IMG/VR virus record: IMGVR_UViG_3300020020_000108
Span: 1 to 36,172 of that record
Strand: one strand, 5' to 3'
Origin: a virus
Length of the DNA stretch: 36,172 bases
Position 1 is the stretch's first letter; each line of letters begins with the position of its first letter. The position numbers and the translations under genes were made by a program. Below, piece by piece: positions 7,068-13,242 of the stretch. The notes below the pieces were generated by a model. The model ran no database searches, was not told where the DNA came from, and saw only the letters and a program-made list of their open reading frames with translations.

Positions 7068-7290
7068 CAGGTTGTCCTTCGAATTTGGCCGTCATCTCTT
7101 TCAACAGGACAACTATATCCTCACGCTTTGCGTTCGATATATAGTTGAACCGTCCTGGTCCTGTATCGAACGGAAATAGGGCCAAGAAGAAGCCCCACTC
7201 CTTTGGCCGCTTCTCACCATTGAAAGATTTATCAAGGACTCCGGCTAACTTGTTCATGAGCCCAAGCCATTTTTTCTCGATTTCAGCCAT
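7048..7290 (-). CDS. Unknown small early protein
   Basis: This 80-aa protein starts at ATG 7290 after GGAG with 7-nt spacing. The pattern is a basic helix, then a hydrophobic core WGFFLALFPFDTGPGRFNYI and a helix REDIVVLLKEMTAKFEG. Phage proteins with a similar FLALFPFG..PGR..Y.SNA.R.D....L motif are familiar to me, but they have no assigned role. It is probably co-transcribed with its neighbours. Confidence 0.7.
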   Translation of the reverse strand: MAEIEKKWLGLMNKLAGVLDKSFNGEKRPKEWGFFLALFPFDTGPGRFNYISNAKREDIVVLLKEMTAKFEGQPDVEGHA

Positions 7291-7320
7291 TATCTAACTC
7301 CATTTTTTGCCCTGTTGTAC

Positions 7321-7740
7321 TCACACACGTTCGGAAATGGCAAGGATCACATTGCTCTTTGTCGGCATTTTGGCAGCATCACAGAACTGCTTGGTCACCG
7401 GCTCAGGCACTTTATACTTAGATGCCTTGAGTAATCTCGCCAACTGCTCTTGATTGAACCGTTTCACAGGCTGTGTTACTGTAGCAATCAACGCAAAGCC
7501 CTTGCTATCCACAAGGGTATGCGTTCCAGGATCAAGATCGCTTGCACTGTAAACACCATTCTTTTCCGCAGCGTCCCAATACCAATCACTGTTCTTTTTC
7601 GCCACCTTAGCTATTTCGTCCCACACATACATCTCTGCAAGCATCTTGCCCATGTTCGTGTTGTCCGGTGACTTATCGATGATTCTACTGACGACACCTA
7701 GGAGTTCCTTTAATACCAGCGCGCTATATGCAGTGCTCAT
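7321..7740 (-). CDS. Unknown early protein
   Basis: I start this 139-aa protein at ATG 7740 (MSTAYSALVLKELLG), 7 nt after GGGAGG; the longer frame to 7794 has no ribosome binding site. It has a helical N-terminus, a W-rich middle (KKNSDWYWDAAEKNG) and a beta strand pair (HTLVDSKGFALIATVTQPV). No family is recognised. The TGA stop lies in CGTGTGTGAGTAC, a degenerate copy of the dispersed element (7313-7327). Confidence 0.7.
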   Translation of the reverse strand: MSTAYSALVLKELLGVVSRIIDKSPDNTNMGKMLAEMYVWDEIAKVAKKNSDWYWDAAEKNGVYSASDLDPGTHTLVDSKGFALIATVTQPVKRFNQEQLARLLKASKYKVPEPVTKQFCDAAKMPTKSNVILAISERV

Positions 7741-7741
7741 A

Positions 7742-8161
7742 TTATAGCCTCCCTGTCTGAGTCGATAGATGCTTAATGCGACGCACACCTTCACAGTCGA
7801 TGTAACTCATACTCGCTATGATCTCTTGCATGAACTGATCCATTGATGAAATGAACTCCCATCGCAATGTGTTTTCGACAGCAATCTGTTTCTGATCGGG
7901 CATCGCAACCCAACGCATAATGCCGCCAAAAGTGTTGACTGCAAATTGGAGCACTAACTCGTCTTCTTTATAGATACGAAGAGTAACAGGCGTTGATTTA
8001 GTGCTCATGCCACTGATTATCACTTCGTCGAGAGCAAGCAAGCGATCGCTGACTGGTGAGTTTCTATCATAGTACTGCGTGAATGCTTCAATCTGTGCTG
8101 GCCGCGCAGCTACGCCAGCACACAACAATCCTAACATCTTGATGAAGTCACGCCTTTTCAT
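7742..8161 (-). CDS. Exported protein with Tat-like signal sequence
   Basis: This 139-aa protein begins MKRRDFIKMLGLLCAGVAAR, a twin-arginine-type signal (RRDFIK followed by a hydrophobic stretch). After about residue 25 the chain is mixed alpha/beta (TLRIYKEDELVLQFAVNTFG, RWEFISSMDQFMQEIIASM) with no recognised domain. The ATG overlaps the upstream TGA (ATGA), with GGAG 8 nt before. A Tat signal is rare in phage early genes. The product would be in the periplasm or at the inner membrane, perhaps modifying the cell envelope or excluding other phages; that is inference. Confidence 0.65.
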   Translation of the reverse strand: MKRRDFIKMLGLLCAGVAARPAQIEAFTQYYDRNSPVSDRLLALDEVIISGMSTKSTPVTLRIYKEDELVLQFAVNTFGGIMRWVAMPDQKQIAVENTLRWEFISSMDQFMQEIIASMSYIDCEGVRRIKHLSTQTGRL

Positions 8162-8412
8162 TTGTCTGCTCCATGCGAGAAATCTTCCGCTTCGATTTTA
8201 CCGTATCCGTTAAATCCATACTTATACGGAATGTAGATGCGCTCAGGACTCTTTTTCCACGTCTTAGTCCTACCACCCCTACGCATCTTATACCACTTGT
8301 CATTCCCGACGTAGACCTGCATCAGTTCACTATCGAGTAGCGTATCGACGTTCTCACGTGTGATACCATCGCCACGGATCGAACGATATTTATCTGGATG
8401 CAACATATTCAT
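8158..8412 (-). CDS. Unknown basic early protein
   Basis: This 84-aa protein starts after AGGAGG with 5-nt spacing. It is basic in the middle (KWYKMRRGGRTKTWKKSPERIYIP) and aromatic (YKYGFNGYGKIEAEDF). The fold resembles small phage proteins that bind nucleic acid, but no motif proves it. It ends with an ATGA overlap on the Tat-like gene, so the two are probably coupled. Confidence 0.7.
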   Translation of the reverse strand: MNMLHPDKYRSIRGDGITRENVDTLLDSELMQVYVGNDKWYKMRRGGRTKTWKKSPERIYIPYKYGFNGYGKIEAEDFSHGADK

Positions 8413-8421
8413 GTATTCCTC

Positions 8422-8553
8422 CTATTTCACTTCTTCAAAAACGAATGTAGCGATCTTGGTCACCCGCATCTTTACAAAGTGACCGTTACGCATCACGTAC
8501 ACGTACTTCGGAGTACGAGTACGCTTTTTCTTCATCGTCTTCTTCGTTACCAT
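8422..8553 (-). CDS. 43-aa basic early protein
   Basis: The protein starts MVTKKTMKKKRTRTPKYVYV and ends KIATFVFEEVK. It has a strong basic N-terminus (KK, KKK, RTR) and then a beta-like segment. The ATG is preceded by AAGGAAGGAACAAGTCA, a purine-rich ribosome binding site that is largely complementary to the loop of the candidate small RNA at 14527-14595. The size and charge fit a nucleic-acid- or ribosome-binding peptide, but the role is unknown. It lies 9 nt before the next gene. Confidence 0.65.
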   Translation of the reverse strand: MVTKKTMKKKRTRTPKYVYVMRNGHFVKMRVTKIATFVFEEVK

Positions 8554-8593
8554 TGACTTGTTCCTTCCTTTTGAGTTCATTTCTTTTGTAAGC

Positions 8594-8657
8594 GGGCGGG
8601 CTCAGTTGTGTGAGTCACACAGCGGTATGCAACACTTGAACCGCCCTGAACCCGCCC
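8594..8657 (-). promoter_or_regulatory. Long hairpin enclosing a symmetric dyad
   Basis: GGGCGGGCTCAG (8594-8605) pairs with CTGAACCCGCCC (8646-8657), with one mismatch that becomes a G-U wobble in the leftward transcript. Inside lies TGTGTGAGTCACACA (8607-8621), the fully symmetric form of the dispersed dyad. It lies between the gene at 8682-8948 and the 43-aa gene. No U-run follows. Confidence 0.65.
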
Positions 8658-8681
8658 TTTCCAGCGACCGTGGGAGGTATA

Positions 8682-8948
8682 TCAGGTCGCCGAAATTGAT
8701 GCTAGGACATTCATCTGCTCGATCGCCGTCCCGAACGTCGTTGGTCTAAACAAAGACCGCCACGGATCGAGTGTGCGAAGATCAGAAATACTTTCCAAAT
8801 ACTTCTGGTCGGGCTTACGATACCGCTGCACTACCCACATCTCATTCGGACAGGATATGATCCTAAACTCGGATTTCTTCGCATGATACCGTGGGGCGCG
8901 GACCGTTGCCTTCTTGCGCAACTTCTTCTTCGCTGTCGTCGTTCGCAT
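8682..8948 (-). CDS. Unknown basic early protein
   Basis: I start this 88-aa protein at ATG 8948 (MRTTTAKKKLRKKATVR), right after GGAGGGAAAA; the longer frame to 9041 would read through the dispersed element. The N-terminus is strongly basic, followed by beta strands SEFRIISCPNEMWVVQRYRK and a helix at the end. It may bind nucleic acid; no family is recognised. It is followed by the GC-rich hairpin at 8594-8657. Confidence 0.65.
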   Translation of the reverse strand: MRTTTAKKKLRKKATVRAPRYHAKKSEFRIISCPNEMWVVQRYRKPDQKYLESISDLRTLDPWRSLFRPTTFGTAIEQMNVLASISAT

Positions 8949-8965
8949 TTTTCCCTCCATTGTGT

Positions 8966-8980
8966 TGTATGACTCACACA
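8966..8980 (-). repeat. Dispersed dyad over a stop codon
   Basis: TGTATGACTCACACA matches the consensus exactly. On the gene strand it contains the TGA stop of the gene at 8974-9237. Confidence 0.8.
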
Positions 8981-9237
8981 CGCATAACGGTACGGGACTT
9001 AGTTGCGACGCCATCAGTATCAATGGCATATCCCAACCCATACCTATGACTGATCACAATATGATCAGGGTCTTCGCCAGTGCTTTTGGCAATGTCCAAC
9101 CGCAACATATCATCGAACTTCAATTGAGCCGCCTTCAAAGCTCCAAGCGCAGTCCGATATTCCTTGTATGCGATCGTTGTTTTCTTATTACTAAACTCTT
9201 CAGCCAGGGTAATCCAATTCAATTTTTCCTTAGCCAT
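8974..9237 (-). CDS. Unknown early protein
   Basis: I start this 87-aa protein at ATG 9237 (MAKEKLNWITLAEEFSNKK), after GGAGGGCACG. A single long helix region (YKEYRTALGALKAAQLKFDDML) is followed by a strand-rich end (VISHRYGLGYAIDTDG). It is the first gene after the leftward promoter at 9316-9344, and its leader carries a copy of the dyad (9284-9298). Its stop lies inside another copy. Function unknown. Confidence 0.7.
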   Translation of the reverse strand: MAKEKLNWITLAEEFSNKKTTIAYKEYRTALGALKAAQLKFDDMLRLDIAKSTGEDPDHIVISHRYGLGYAIDTDGVATKSRTVMRV

Positions 9238-9283
9238 CGTGCCCTCCATTCGGGGTGTTACGTTATCTCGTTGTACGACACGC

Positions 9284-9298
9284 TGTATGACTCACACT
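9284..9298 (-). repeat. Dispersed dyad in the leader of the 8974-9237 gene
   Basis: TGTATGACTCACACT (14 of 15) lies about 10-25 nt downstream of the predicted transcription start of the promoter at 9316-9344. Confidence 0.75.
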
Positions 9299-9315
9299 TC
9301 ACGTTCAACGGGTAC

Positions 9316-9344
9316 AAGCTAACACATTCGATAACCTTTGTCAA
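9316..9344 (-). promoter_or_regulatory. Leftward promoter, copy 1
   Basis: On the minus strand, TTGACA (9344-9339), a 17-nt spacer and TAGCTT (9321-9316), with TG one base upstream of the -10 (extended -10). The same element with one changed base occurs at 10846-10874. Predicted start near 9309. Confidence 0.65.
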
Positions 9345-9364
9345 CACCTTCCTTTCTACGCTTT

Positions 9365-9748
9365 CTACACACGACTTTTCGCTTTTTCCATCTTACCTTT
9401 CTGCGTTCGTCCTCTTCCCCCTGTGCTATTTCTCTTCCTGAGCCTGCTGTTGAACCTTTCATTCACTTTCCTTTCCAATTTAATATGAGCTTTCAGTAGC
9501 GTTGAATCACGCAACTCACACATTCGCTTGATCGGTTTCTTTATGTCCACTGAATACATCAACCGATAACCGTGGGCTTGCCATAGATAGTCCACAGCCC
9601 TCATCTCTTTCGCCGTCGGTATGTAATAAACCTCCGGCTTTAACCAACACAGATCATCTTGCAGACAGTATCCGCGTTTCAACAGATGCCTAATTGCCTG
9701 CTCTGCATCCAGACCAAACTCGTCAATCAATGTGTCAATATCAGCCAC
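9365..9748 (-). CDS. Unknown early protein with basic tail
   Basis: This 127-aa protein starts at GTG 9748, 7 nt after GGGAGA, inside the end of the previous gene (8-bp overlap). The N-terminal domain is mixed (LIDEFGLDAEQAIRHLLKRG, YIPTAKEMRAVDYLWQAHGY). The C-terminal 45 residues are very basic (NERFNSRLRKRNSTGGRGRT), likely binding nucleic acid or disordered. No family is recognised. Confidence 0.65.
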   Translation of the reverse strand: MADIDTLIDEFGLDAEQAIRHLLKRGYCLQDDLCWLKPEVYYIPTAKEMRAVDYLWQAHGYRLMYSVDIKKPIKRMCELRDSTLLKAHIKLERKVNERFNSRLRKRNSTGGRGRTQKGKMEKAKSRV

Positions 9749-10277
9749 GGTTTATTCTCCCTTCTTCTTCATTCACAAACGCTCTAGCCGCAATAATCAA
9801 TTTTTCGTATTCCATCGTCATTCCAGATGTCAATTGTACCTCAGATATAAGACGCGCGGATACCTCGATACCTACATCGTATCCCCATCTGCTGTCATCA
9901 TCATCACTCATTAAATATTGATCCTCAACAGCAACCCAAATTATACGCTTCGCAAGTTCTAGTATATCGAAGCGCCCTTCCAACATAATCATATGTCCAT
10001 CAACTTGTACCTCGTTGAGATATTCCTCCCTGTATGGACAACTCTTAAAATGTTGCGCCAGCGCCTCGCACTTATCAGGTGTCAGTGTTGGCTTACGCAT
10101 ACAATTCAACAACGCAGCAAGACCGTAGATGATCAACTCATTGTGTGATGCTGCGCTGTATGACTCACACAATTCATCTGCGATCAATTTCAACTTGTAT
10201 CCAAGTTCATTCCTTCTCCGTGCGATTGCTCGCTCCCTAATCCTACGCTGTTCAGCGCGTTCACCGATCGTTTTCAT
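9741..10277 (-). CDS. Unknown helical early protein
   Basis: This 178-aa protein starts after AGGAGAAGCAG. It opens with a basic helix (RAEQRRIRERAIARRRNELG), then alternates helices and short strands, with an acidic patch SDDDDSRWGYD near residue 125. I do not recognise it. A perfect copy of the dispersed dyad lies inside (10157-10171), read in frame as CESYS, so the DNA element is kept within coding sequence. Confidence 0.65.
   Translation of the reverse strand: MKTIGERAEQRRIRERAIARRRNELGYKLKLIADELCESYSAASHNELIIYGLAALLNCMRKPTLTPDKCEALAQHFKSCPYREEYLNEVQVDGHMIMLEGRFDILELAKRIIWVAVEDQYLMSDDDDSRWGYDVGIEVSARLISEVQLTSGMTMEYEKLIIAARAFVNEEEGRINRG
10157..10171 (-). repeat. Dispersed dyad inside the gene at 9741-10277
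   Basis: TGTATGACTCACACA is an exact match, preceded by GC; it encodes CESY on the gene strand. Confidence 0.75.
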
Positions 10278-10449
10278 CTGCTTCTCCTTTCTTCATAGAT
10301 ATAATAGCCTGATACACATTTGGCCACTTTTCCATGATCTTATCAACCCGCGTACCGATACATGGTGCCCAAAACACTTCTGTATCAAGCAAACTCATTT
10401 GTGAGTCATACAGATTGATTTCGATACGCCAGTTTACTTTCTCAGTCAT
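10261..10449 (-). CDS. Unknown 62-aa early protein
   Basis: It starts after GGGAGG with 6-nt spacing and begins with an ATGA overlap on the previous gene. The N-terminal strand EKVNWRIEINLYD is followed by VFWAPCIGTRVDKIMEKWP. The dyad copy at 10398-10412 encodes LYDSQ, in reversed orientation to most copies in the early region. The 3' end overlaps the next gene by 17 bp. Function unknown. Confidence 0.6.
   Translation of the reverse strand: MTEKVNWRIEINLYDSQMSLLDTEVFWAPCIGTRVDKIMEKWPNVYQAIISMKKGEADENDR
10398..10412 (-). repeat. Dispersed dyad, reversed orientation
   Basis: TTTGTGAGTCATACA (one mismatch) lies inside the gene at 10261-10449 and points opposite to most early copies. Confidence 0.5.
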
Positions 10450-10646
10450 ATGTTGCCTCCCATAACCTTTCGATACAAGTCCTGATTGTCGTGATGTACT
10501 TGCAACGCTTCACGATACGTTGCATGGCGCAACGTCTTCCACTCACGGCCTCGAACGTGTTTGAACCTATTCCAGAACTCGCGAACTACTTCCCTATCTG
10601 TCTCTGCGACAGACAGTCTGCCGACTATCCAAGTAACAATACTCAT
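10446..10646 (-). CDS. Unknown 66-aa early protein
   Basis: I start at ATG 10646 (MSIVTWIVGRLSVAETD), which overlaps the TGA of the membrane protein gene (ATGA), with GGAAG 6 nt upstream. The protein is short and mixed, with a basic middle (FWNRFKHVRGREWKTLRHAT) and a helix at the end. It stops with an ATGA overlap on the next gene. No function is assigned. Confidence 0.6.
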   Translation of the reverse strand: MSIVTWIVGRLSVAETDREVVREFWNRFKHVRGREWKTLRHATYREALQVHHDNQDLYRKVMGGNI

Positions 10647-10816
10647 TTTGTCTTCCTTTTGTATGACTCGCACAGTTCATAAATCTGATTGACCCGTGCT
10701 TCAAGTTCATCCATGCGTTTTGTCGCAATGCGATGAAGCGGTACTGCCCAATTCCCGGCAACTCCTGCCCACAAACCTAGACAGAAAGCCAAGATCACCA
10801 TGAACAAACACATCAT
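10643..10816 (-). CDS. Small single-pass membrane protein
   Basis: It starts at ATG 10816 or 10813; the second is 7 nt from GGGAGG. One transmembrane segment, MVILAFCLGLWAGVAGNWAV, opens the protein, followed by an amphipathic helix RMDELEARVNQIYEL. It is the first gene after the promoter at 10846-10874. The N-in or N-out topology is unclear. A role in host takeover or exclusion would fit an early membrane protein, but holin or spanin roles seem unlikely because the lysis genes are in the late operon. Confidence 0.65.
   Translation of the reverse strand: MMCLFMVILAFCLGLWAGVAGNWAVPLHRIATKRMDELEARVNQIYELCESYKRKTK
10660..10674 (-). repeat. Dispersed dyad near a gene end
   Basis: TGTATGACTCGCACA lies in the last codons of the membrane protein gene (reads LCESYKR). 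Confidence 0.75.
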
Positions 10817-10845
10817 CACGCCTCCCATCATCGTTGTGAATAAGT

Positions 10846-10874
10846 AAGCTAACACATTCGATAACCCTTGTCAA
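10846..10874 (-). promoter_or_regulatory. Leftward promoter, copy 2
   Basis: TTGACA (10874-10869), a 17-nt spacer and TAGCTT (10851-10846) with extended TG; 28 of 29 bases match the promoter at 9316-9344. Predicted start near 10839, about 23 nt before the start codon of the membrane protein gene. Confidence 0.65.
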
Positions 10875-10885
10875 GTGCTTGCTGC

Positions 10886-11083
10886 TTACGCACCAATGGG
10901 TGCATCCAAATTATCTACAGCATCCTCAAGCGCATCTGCAATCATATCATGTGAATGCTTATGCCGCAGTGCGTTCAACACATCAACAATAATACTACGC
11001 AACAATTCATTCTCATTCCTGATCTTACCTAATTCGACAAGCGCACGAACCGCCCTGCCGTTCAGTCCGCTATTGATTGTCAT
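10886..11083 (-). CDS. Unknown helical 65-aa protein
   Basis: It starts at ATG 11083 after GGGAGGAACAA and overlaps the previous TGA (ATGA). The reading RAVRALVELGKIRNENELLR is a helix, then a second helix (MIADALEDAVDNLD). The size and two-helix shape suggest a small interaction protein. Its end lies about 12 nt upstream of the promoter at 10846-10874. Confidence 0.6.
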   Translation of the reverse strand: MTINSGLNGRAVRALVELGKIRNENELLRSIIVDVLNALRHKHSHDMIADALEDAVDNLDAPIGA

Positions 11084-11274
11084 TTGTTCCTCCCACCGGG
11101 CGGAAGACCAAGTATCTTCCTTGCCTCAGCAATTGTGCATCCTGCCTTGTTCTGATACACACGCGCTGCGCTATTGGCCTTGCTCCACCGTCGATATTCT
11201 GCCTTTCGACGCTCGGCCCATTCAGGATCAGAGTGCCAGCGTAGCCTCCAATAGTCACTGCGTTTTTTCGTCAT
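11080..11274 (-). CDS. Unknown basic 64-aa protein
   Basis: It starts at ATG 11274 after AGGAACAA. The N-terminal half is strongly basic and aromatic (DYWRLRWHSDPEWAERRKAE), followed by TIAEARKILGLPPGG, which could be a short helix-turn-helix or a DNA-contacting helix. I do not recognise the family. A competing frame at 11070-11258 has no ribosome binding site. The leader carries a dyad copy (11288-11302). Confidence 0.6.
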   Translation of the reverse strand: MTKKRSDYWRLRWHSDPEWAERRKAEYRRWSKANSAARVYQNKAGCTIAEARKILGLPPGGRNK

Positions 11275-11287
11275 TTGTTCCTCTCAC

Positions 11288-11302
11288 TGTATGACTCGCA
11301 CA
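11288..11302 (-). repeat. Dispersed dyad in a leader
   Basis: TGTATGACTCGCACA lies 13 nt upstream of the ATG of the gene at 11080-11274. Confidence 0.75.
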
Positions 11303-11304
11303 GG

Positions 11305-11336
11305 AACCGTCCTGAACACTGAAACCGTCCTGAACA
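11305..11336 (-). repeat. Direct repeat of AACCGTCCTGAACA
   Basis: Two identical 14-mers (11305-11318 and 11323-11336, period 18) sit next to the dyad at 11288-11302. A related AACCGCCCTGAAC occurs at about 8639-8651. They may be protein sites in the control region of the gene at 11080-11274. Confidence 0.6.
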
Positions 11337-11372
11337 GACTATTGACTCATGCCCCCTTCGAGGCACAAGCCA

Positions 11373-11504
11373 CTACCAGTAAAAATCCTCATACTCATCC
11401 TCTGGATATTCTGGCAATTTCGGTTGTTCCTGTTCTGAATAGGTCTCAGAGCAAGCCCAATAGCATTTACCTTCCGGTTGTCCGCACAGTGGACACTTAT
11501 TCAT
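11373..11504 (-). CDS. 43-aa zinc-ribbon-like protein
   Basis: It starts at ATG 11504, after AGGAGGATCAAC. The sequence MNKCPLCGQPEGKCYWACSE has a CPLC pair and a C-x3-C pair, a plausible zinc knuckle, followed by an acidic and aromatic tail EYPEDEYEDFYW. The longer frame to 11588 runs through a hairpin and is rejected. The gene is preceded by the hairpin at 11527-11555. Function unknown. Confidence 0.65.
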   Translation of the reverse strand: MNKCPLCGQPEGKCYWACSETYSEQEQPKLPEYPEDEYEDFYW

Positions 11505-11526
11505 GTTGATCCTCCTATGGTTTGGC

Positions 11527-11555
11527 GCGGCCGTGTGTAACTCACACACGGCCGC
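11527..11555 (-). promoter_or_regulatory. GC-rich hairpin with a variant of the dyad
   Basis: Arms GCGGCCGTGTGT and ACACACGGCCGC are a perfect 12-bp inverted repeat with a 5-nt loop. The centre reads TGTGTAACTCACACA (11534-11548), a one-base variant of the dyad. It lies between the gene at 11567-12505 and the zinc-ribbon gene, 22 nt before the next start. No U-run follows. Confidence 0.75.
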
Positions 11556-11566
11556 GGCTTTACTTG

Positions 11567-12505
11567 CTACGCAAGCTTTGCATTGCAAGCCGTGACTAAC
11601 GCACGCAATTTATCCTTCATTGCGTCCGTCACATCCTTGATTTTCGCAAGTGCGGAAATCATCGCGTCTGCTCCAGCAATGACAACCTTTTCTGGCGAAG
11701 CACCTTGGAAACCGCCAGGGCCGGCGCCGCGAGTATTGCTCACACGATTAATGACCTTACCGTGCGCTTCCGCAGCACGCGCAGCAATTGCGGTAAAGGA
11801 CGGCTTTTCGGTAAGCTTGGTTTCGGTTCCCTTGCTATCCTTTACCGTCTGCTTTTCGTTGAGCAAGACTGAACTAGTCCCGAATTGCTTCTTTACCGCT
11901 GGACCGGTAAGCCGCAAAACGCCACTAGCCTTATCGATTTCCGCTTTCGTGTCGTCTGCAATGATCCCGTTCGCGACCATGCAGCACTGTTTCAGTCGAT
12001 GCAGGAAACCACTACGCGTAGTTTGCTTCTTCTTATATTCCACCGTGTCTCGGTCCTCTCCGGGAGCGGGAAAGTAAGGATAGACATCCTTGACATATTG
12101 CACCGTGGCCTTTCCATTCGGCAGCGTTGCGACTTCCCGATAACCCAAGGCAATACCGAGTTGATTATTCAGTAAGCCTTGCGCTTTCTTATCATCGCTA
12201 AAAGCGTGCGATAGATCGATAGAGGATTCGTTACTAGCGGCCTTGACGATCGCCATGGTCAACTTGCTTTGCAAGTCATACCGCTTAGTGGCAGCCGCCG
12301 CGAGCATTGCCTTGCCCTTTTCCGTGTCCGCATCGGTCGCGGCAAGCTCCCTAATCAACGCCACGCCAATGTCTTTCGACATGGCCTTAGCATTGATCTT
12401 AGGAACTGCTAGAGCCGTTCCCGTGCTTTCACTTTCGTCCGTTCCCTTAGCTTTCGCCTTGGGAACTACCGGTTGCTTAACGACCGGTTTCGCATTCTTT
12501 GCCAT
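11567..12505 (-). CDS. Large early protein of unknown function, Lys/Ala-rich N-terminus
   Basis: This 312-aa protein is the largest of the early unknowns. I start at ATG 12505 (MAKNAKPVVKQPVVPKAKAK), after AGGAAACGTA. The first 40 residues are Ala/Lys/Pro-rich and probably disordered. The body is helical with a central IALGYREVATLPNGKATVQYV and a Gly-rich stretch NTRGAGPGGFQG. Codons look biased to G/C, as in the coat gene, which may indicate high expression. It has its own predicted promoter and a dyad copy in its leader. I do not recognise the family. Confidence 0.7.
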   Translation of the reverse strand: MAKNAKPVVKQPVVPKAKAKGTDESESTGTALAVPKINAKAMSKDIGVALIRELAATDADTEKGKAMLAAAATKRYDLQSKLTMAIVKAASNESSIDLSHAFSDDKKAQGLLNNQLGIALGYREVATLPNGKATVQYVKDVYPYFPAPGEDRDTVEYKKKQTTRSGFLHRLKQCCMVANGIIADDTKAEIDKASGVLRLTGPAVKKQFGTSSVLLNEKQTVKDSKGTETKLTEKPSFTAIAARAAEAHGKVINRVSNTRGAGPGGFQGASPEKVVIAGADAMISALAKIKDVTDAMKDKLRALVTACNAKLA

Positions 12506-12553
12506 TACGTTTCCTTTCACGCTAGTTAGGCAACGGTATGTTGCCTAATCGAT

Positions 12554-12568
12554 TGTGTGACTTGCACA
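12554..12568 (-). repeat. Degenerate dispersed dyad in a leader
   Basis: TGTGTGACTTGCACA lies about 13-27 nt after the predicted start of the promoter at 12588-12616. Confidence 0.5.
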
Positions 12569-12587
12569 CGACCGACAGTGCAACACA

Positions 12588-12616
12588 GTGTTACCAGAAC
12601 TCAACACCCTAGTCAA
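12588..12616 (-). promoter_or_regulatory. Leftward promoter of the 11567-12505 gene
   Basis: TTGACT (12616-12611), a 17-nt spacer and TAACAC (12593-12588) with TGG before it (extended -10), the same architecture as the promoters at 9316 and 10846. The -10 is weak by itself. Confidence 0.5.
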
Positions 12617-12645
12617 TAGCCTTGTTTTTGTTATCTTTTTCGATA

Positions 12646-12685
12646 GCAAATTGACAAACGCCAAGCCGCATTTGCGCGGCTCGGC
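12646..12685 (-). repeat. Hairpin plus CGTTTGNCAATTTG box, copy 1
   Basis: GCCAAGCCGC and GCGGCTCGGC pair (one G-U wobble in the leftward RNA), followed on the RNA by GTTTGTCAATTTGC. It starts 9 nt after the stop of the gene at 12694-12927 and is possibly a weak terminator. Confidence 0.6.
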
Positions 12686-12693
12686 AATACTTC

Positions 12694-12927
12694 TTAAGAC
12701 TTGGCACGCTTCGCCACGTATCCCGATTTGGCGATGCATTCCTTCCGAAACTTCTGCCACTCGACCATACCCTGACCCTTCGGCACGGCCTTGCGGGCTT
12801 CACTGGCGCGCCATTCAACGCCGCACGCCTTCAGGGCCGTACGATAGTCCGGCGCGTCTTGAGCCAGCGCCGCGCCGTGCGCCATGCCAGCCAGCACCAT
12901 TGCGAGCACCATGATAATCTTACGCAT
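12694..12927 (-). CDS. Periplasmic PsiF-like small protein
   Basis: This 77-aa protein begins with a clear signal peptide, MRKIIMVLAMVLAGMAHGAA, with likely cleavage after ALA (AQDAP). The mature part, about 53 aa, reads ALKACGVEWRAS and then WQKFRKECIAKSG. This Cys-containing pattern I recall from small exported proteins of Rhizobiales related to PsiF. It starts at ATG after AAGGATAAGACA. Being bacterial-looking and exported, it could be a host-derived accessory gene that alters the envelope; function is unknown. Confidence 0.65.
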   Translation of the reverse strand: MRKIIMVLAMVLAGMAHGAALAQDAPDYRTALKACGVEWRASEARKAVPKGQGMVEWQKFRKECIAKSGYVAKRAKS

Positions 12928-12944
12928 TGTCTTATCCTTCCGAT

Positions 12945-12961
12945 AATCAAGCCGCTTGATT
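12945..12961. repeat. 17-bp palindrome AATCAAGC-C-GCTTGATT
   Basis: Perfect 8-bp arms around one base, just upstream of the ribosome binding site of the PsiF-like gene. It looks like an operator or a small mRNA hairpin. Confidence 0.65.
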
Positions 12962-12970
12962 GCGTCTCGG

Positions 12971-13011
12971 GCAAATTGCCAAACGCTAGGCGTTCTCTCA
13001 CAACGCCTAGC
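12971..13011 (-). repeat. Hairpin plus CGTTTGNCAATTTG box, copy 2
   Basis: GCTAGGCGTT and AACGCCTAGC (perfect 10-bp stem, 7-nt loop), followed on the leftward RNA by GTTTGGCAATTTGC. It lies 7 nt after the stop of the gene at 13018-13242. Confidence 0.65.
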
Positions 13012-13017
13012 AATGCT

Positions 13018-13242
13018 TCAACCATGATCTTTCATTCTGTTACCATAATCCGCAGTAGCGTACAGCCTCAGGCACGCGCCGTCGGCAGACCAGTGGAAAA
13101 TTGCGGCTCTATGTCCGCCTATCACATACGTTTTCCAGGTCTTGAACGCCTTATTAAATGCTTGATACTCAAAACGCGCCTCAGTGTATTGTCGCGCGTT
13201 CCTTTCGTGCGGTATCGCATGAACGACATATAGGTCTCTCAT
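13018..13242 (-). CDS. Unknown 74-aa early protein
   Basis: It starts at ATG 13242 after AGGAAAGCTTGTC, a ribosome binding site region shared exactly with the upstream gene, whose stop it overlaps (ATGA). The protein has an aromatic, basic core (QAFNKAFKTWKTYVIGGHRA) and ends GNRMKDHG. The pattern resembles small phage proteins of unknown role. The longer frame starting at 13278 has no ribosome binding site. Confidence 0.6.
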   Translation of the reverse strand: MRDLYVVHAIPHERNARQYTEARFEYQAFNKAFKTWKTYVIGGHRAAIFHWSADGACLRLYATADYGNRMKDHG

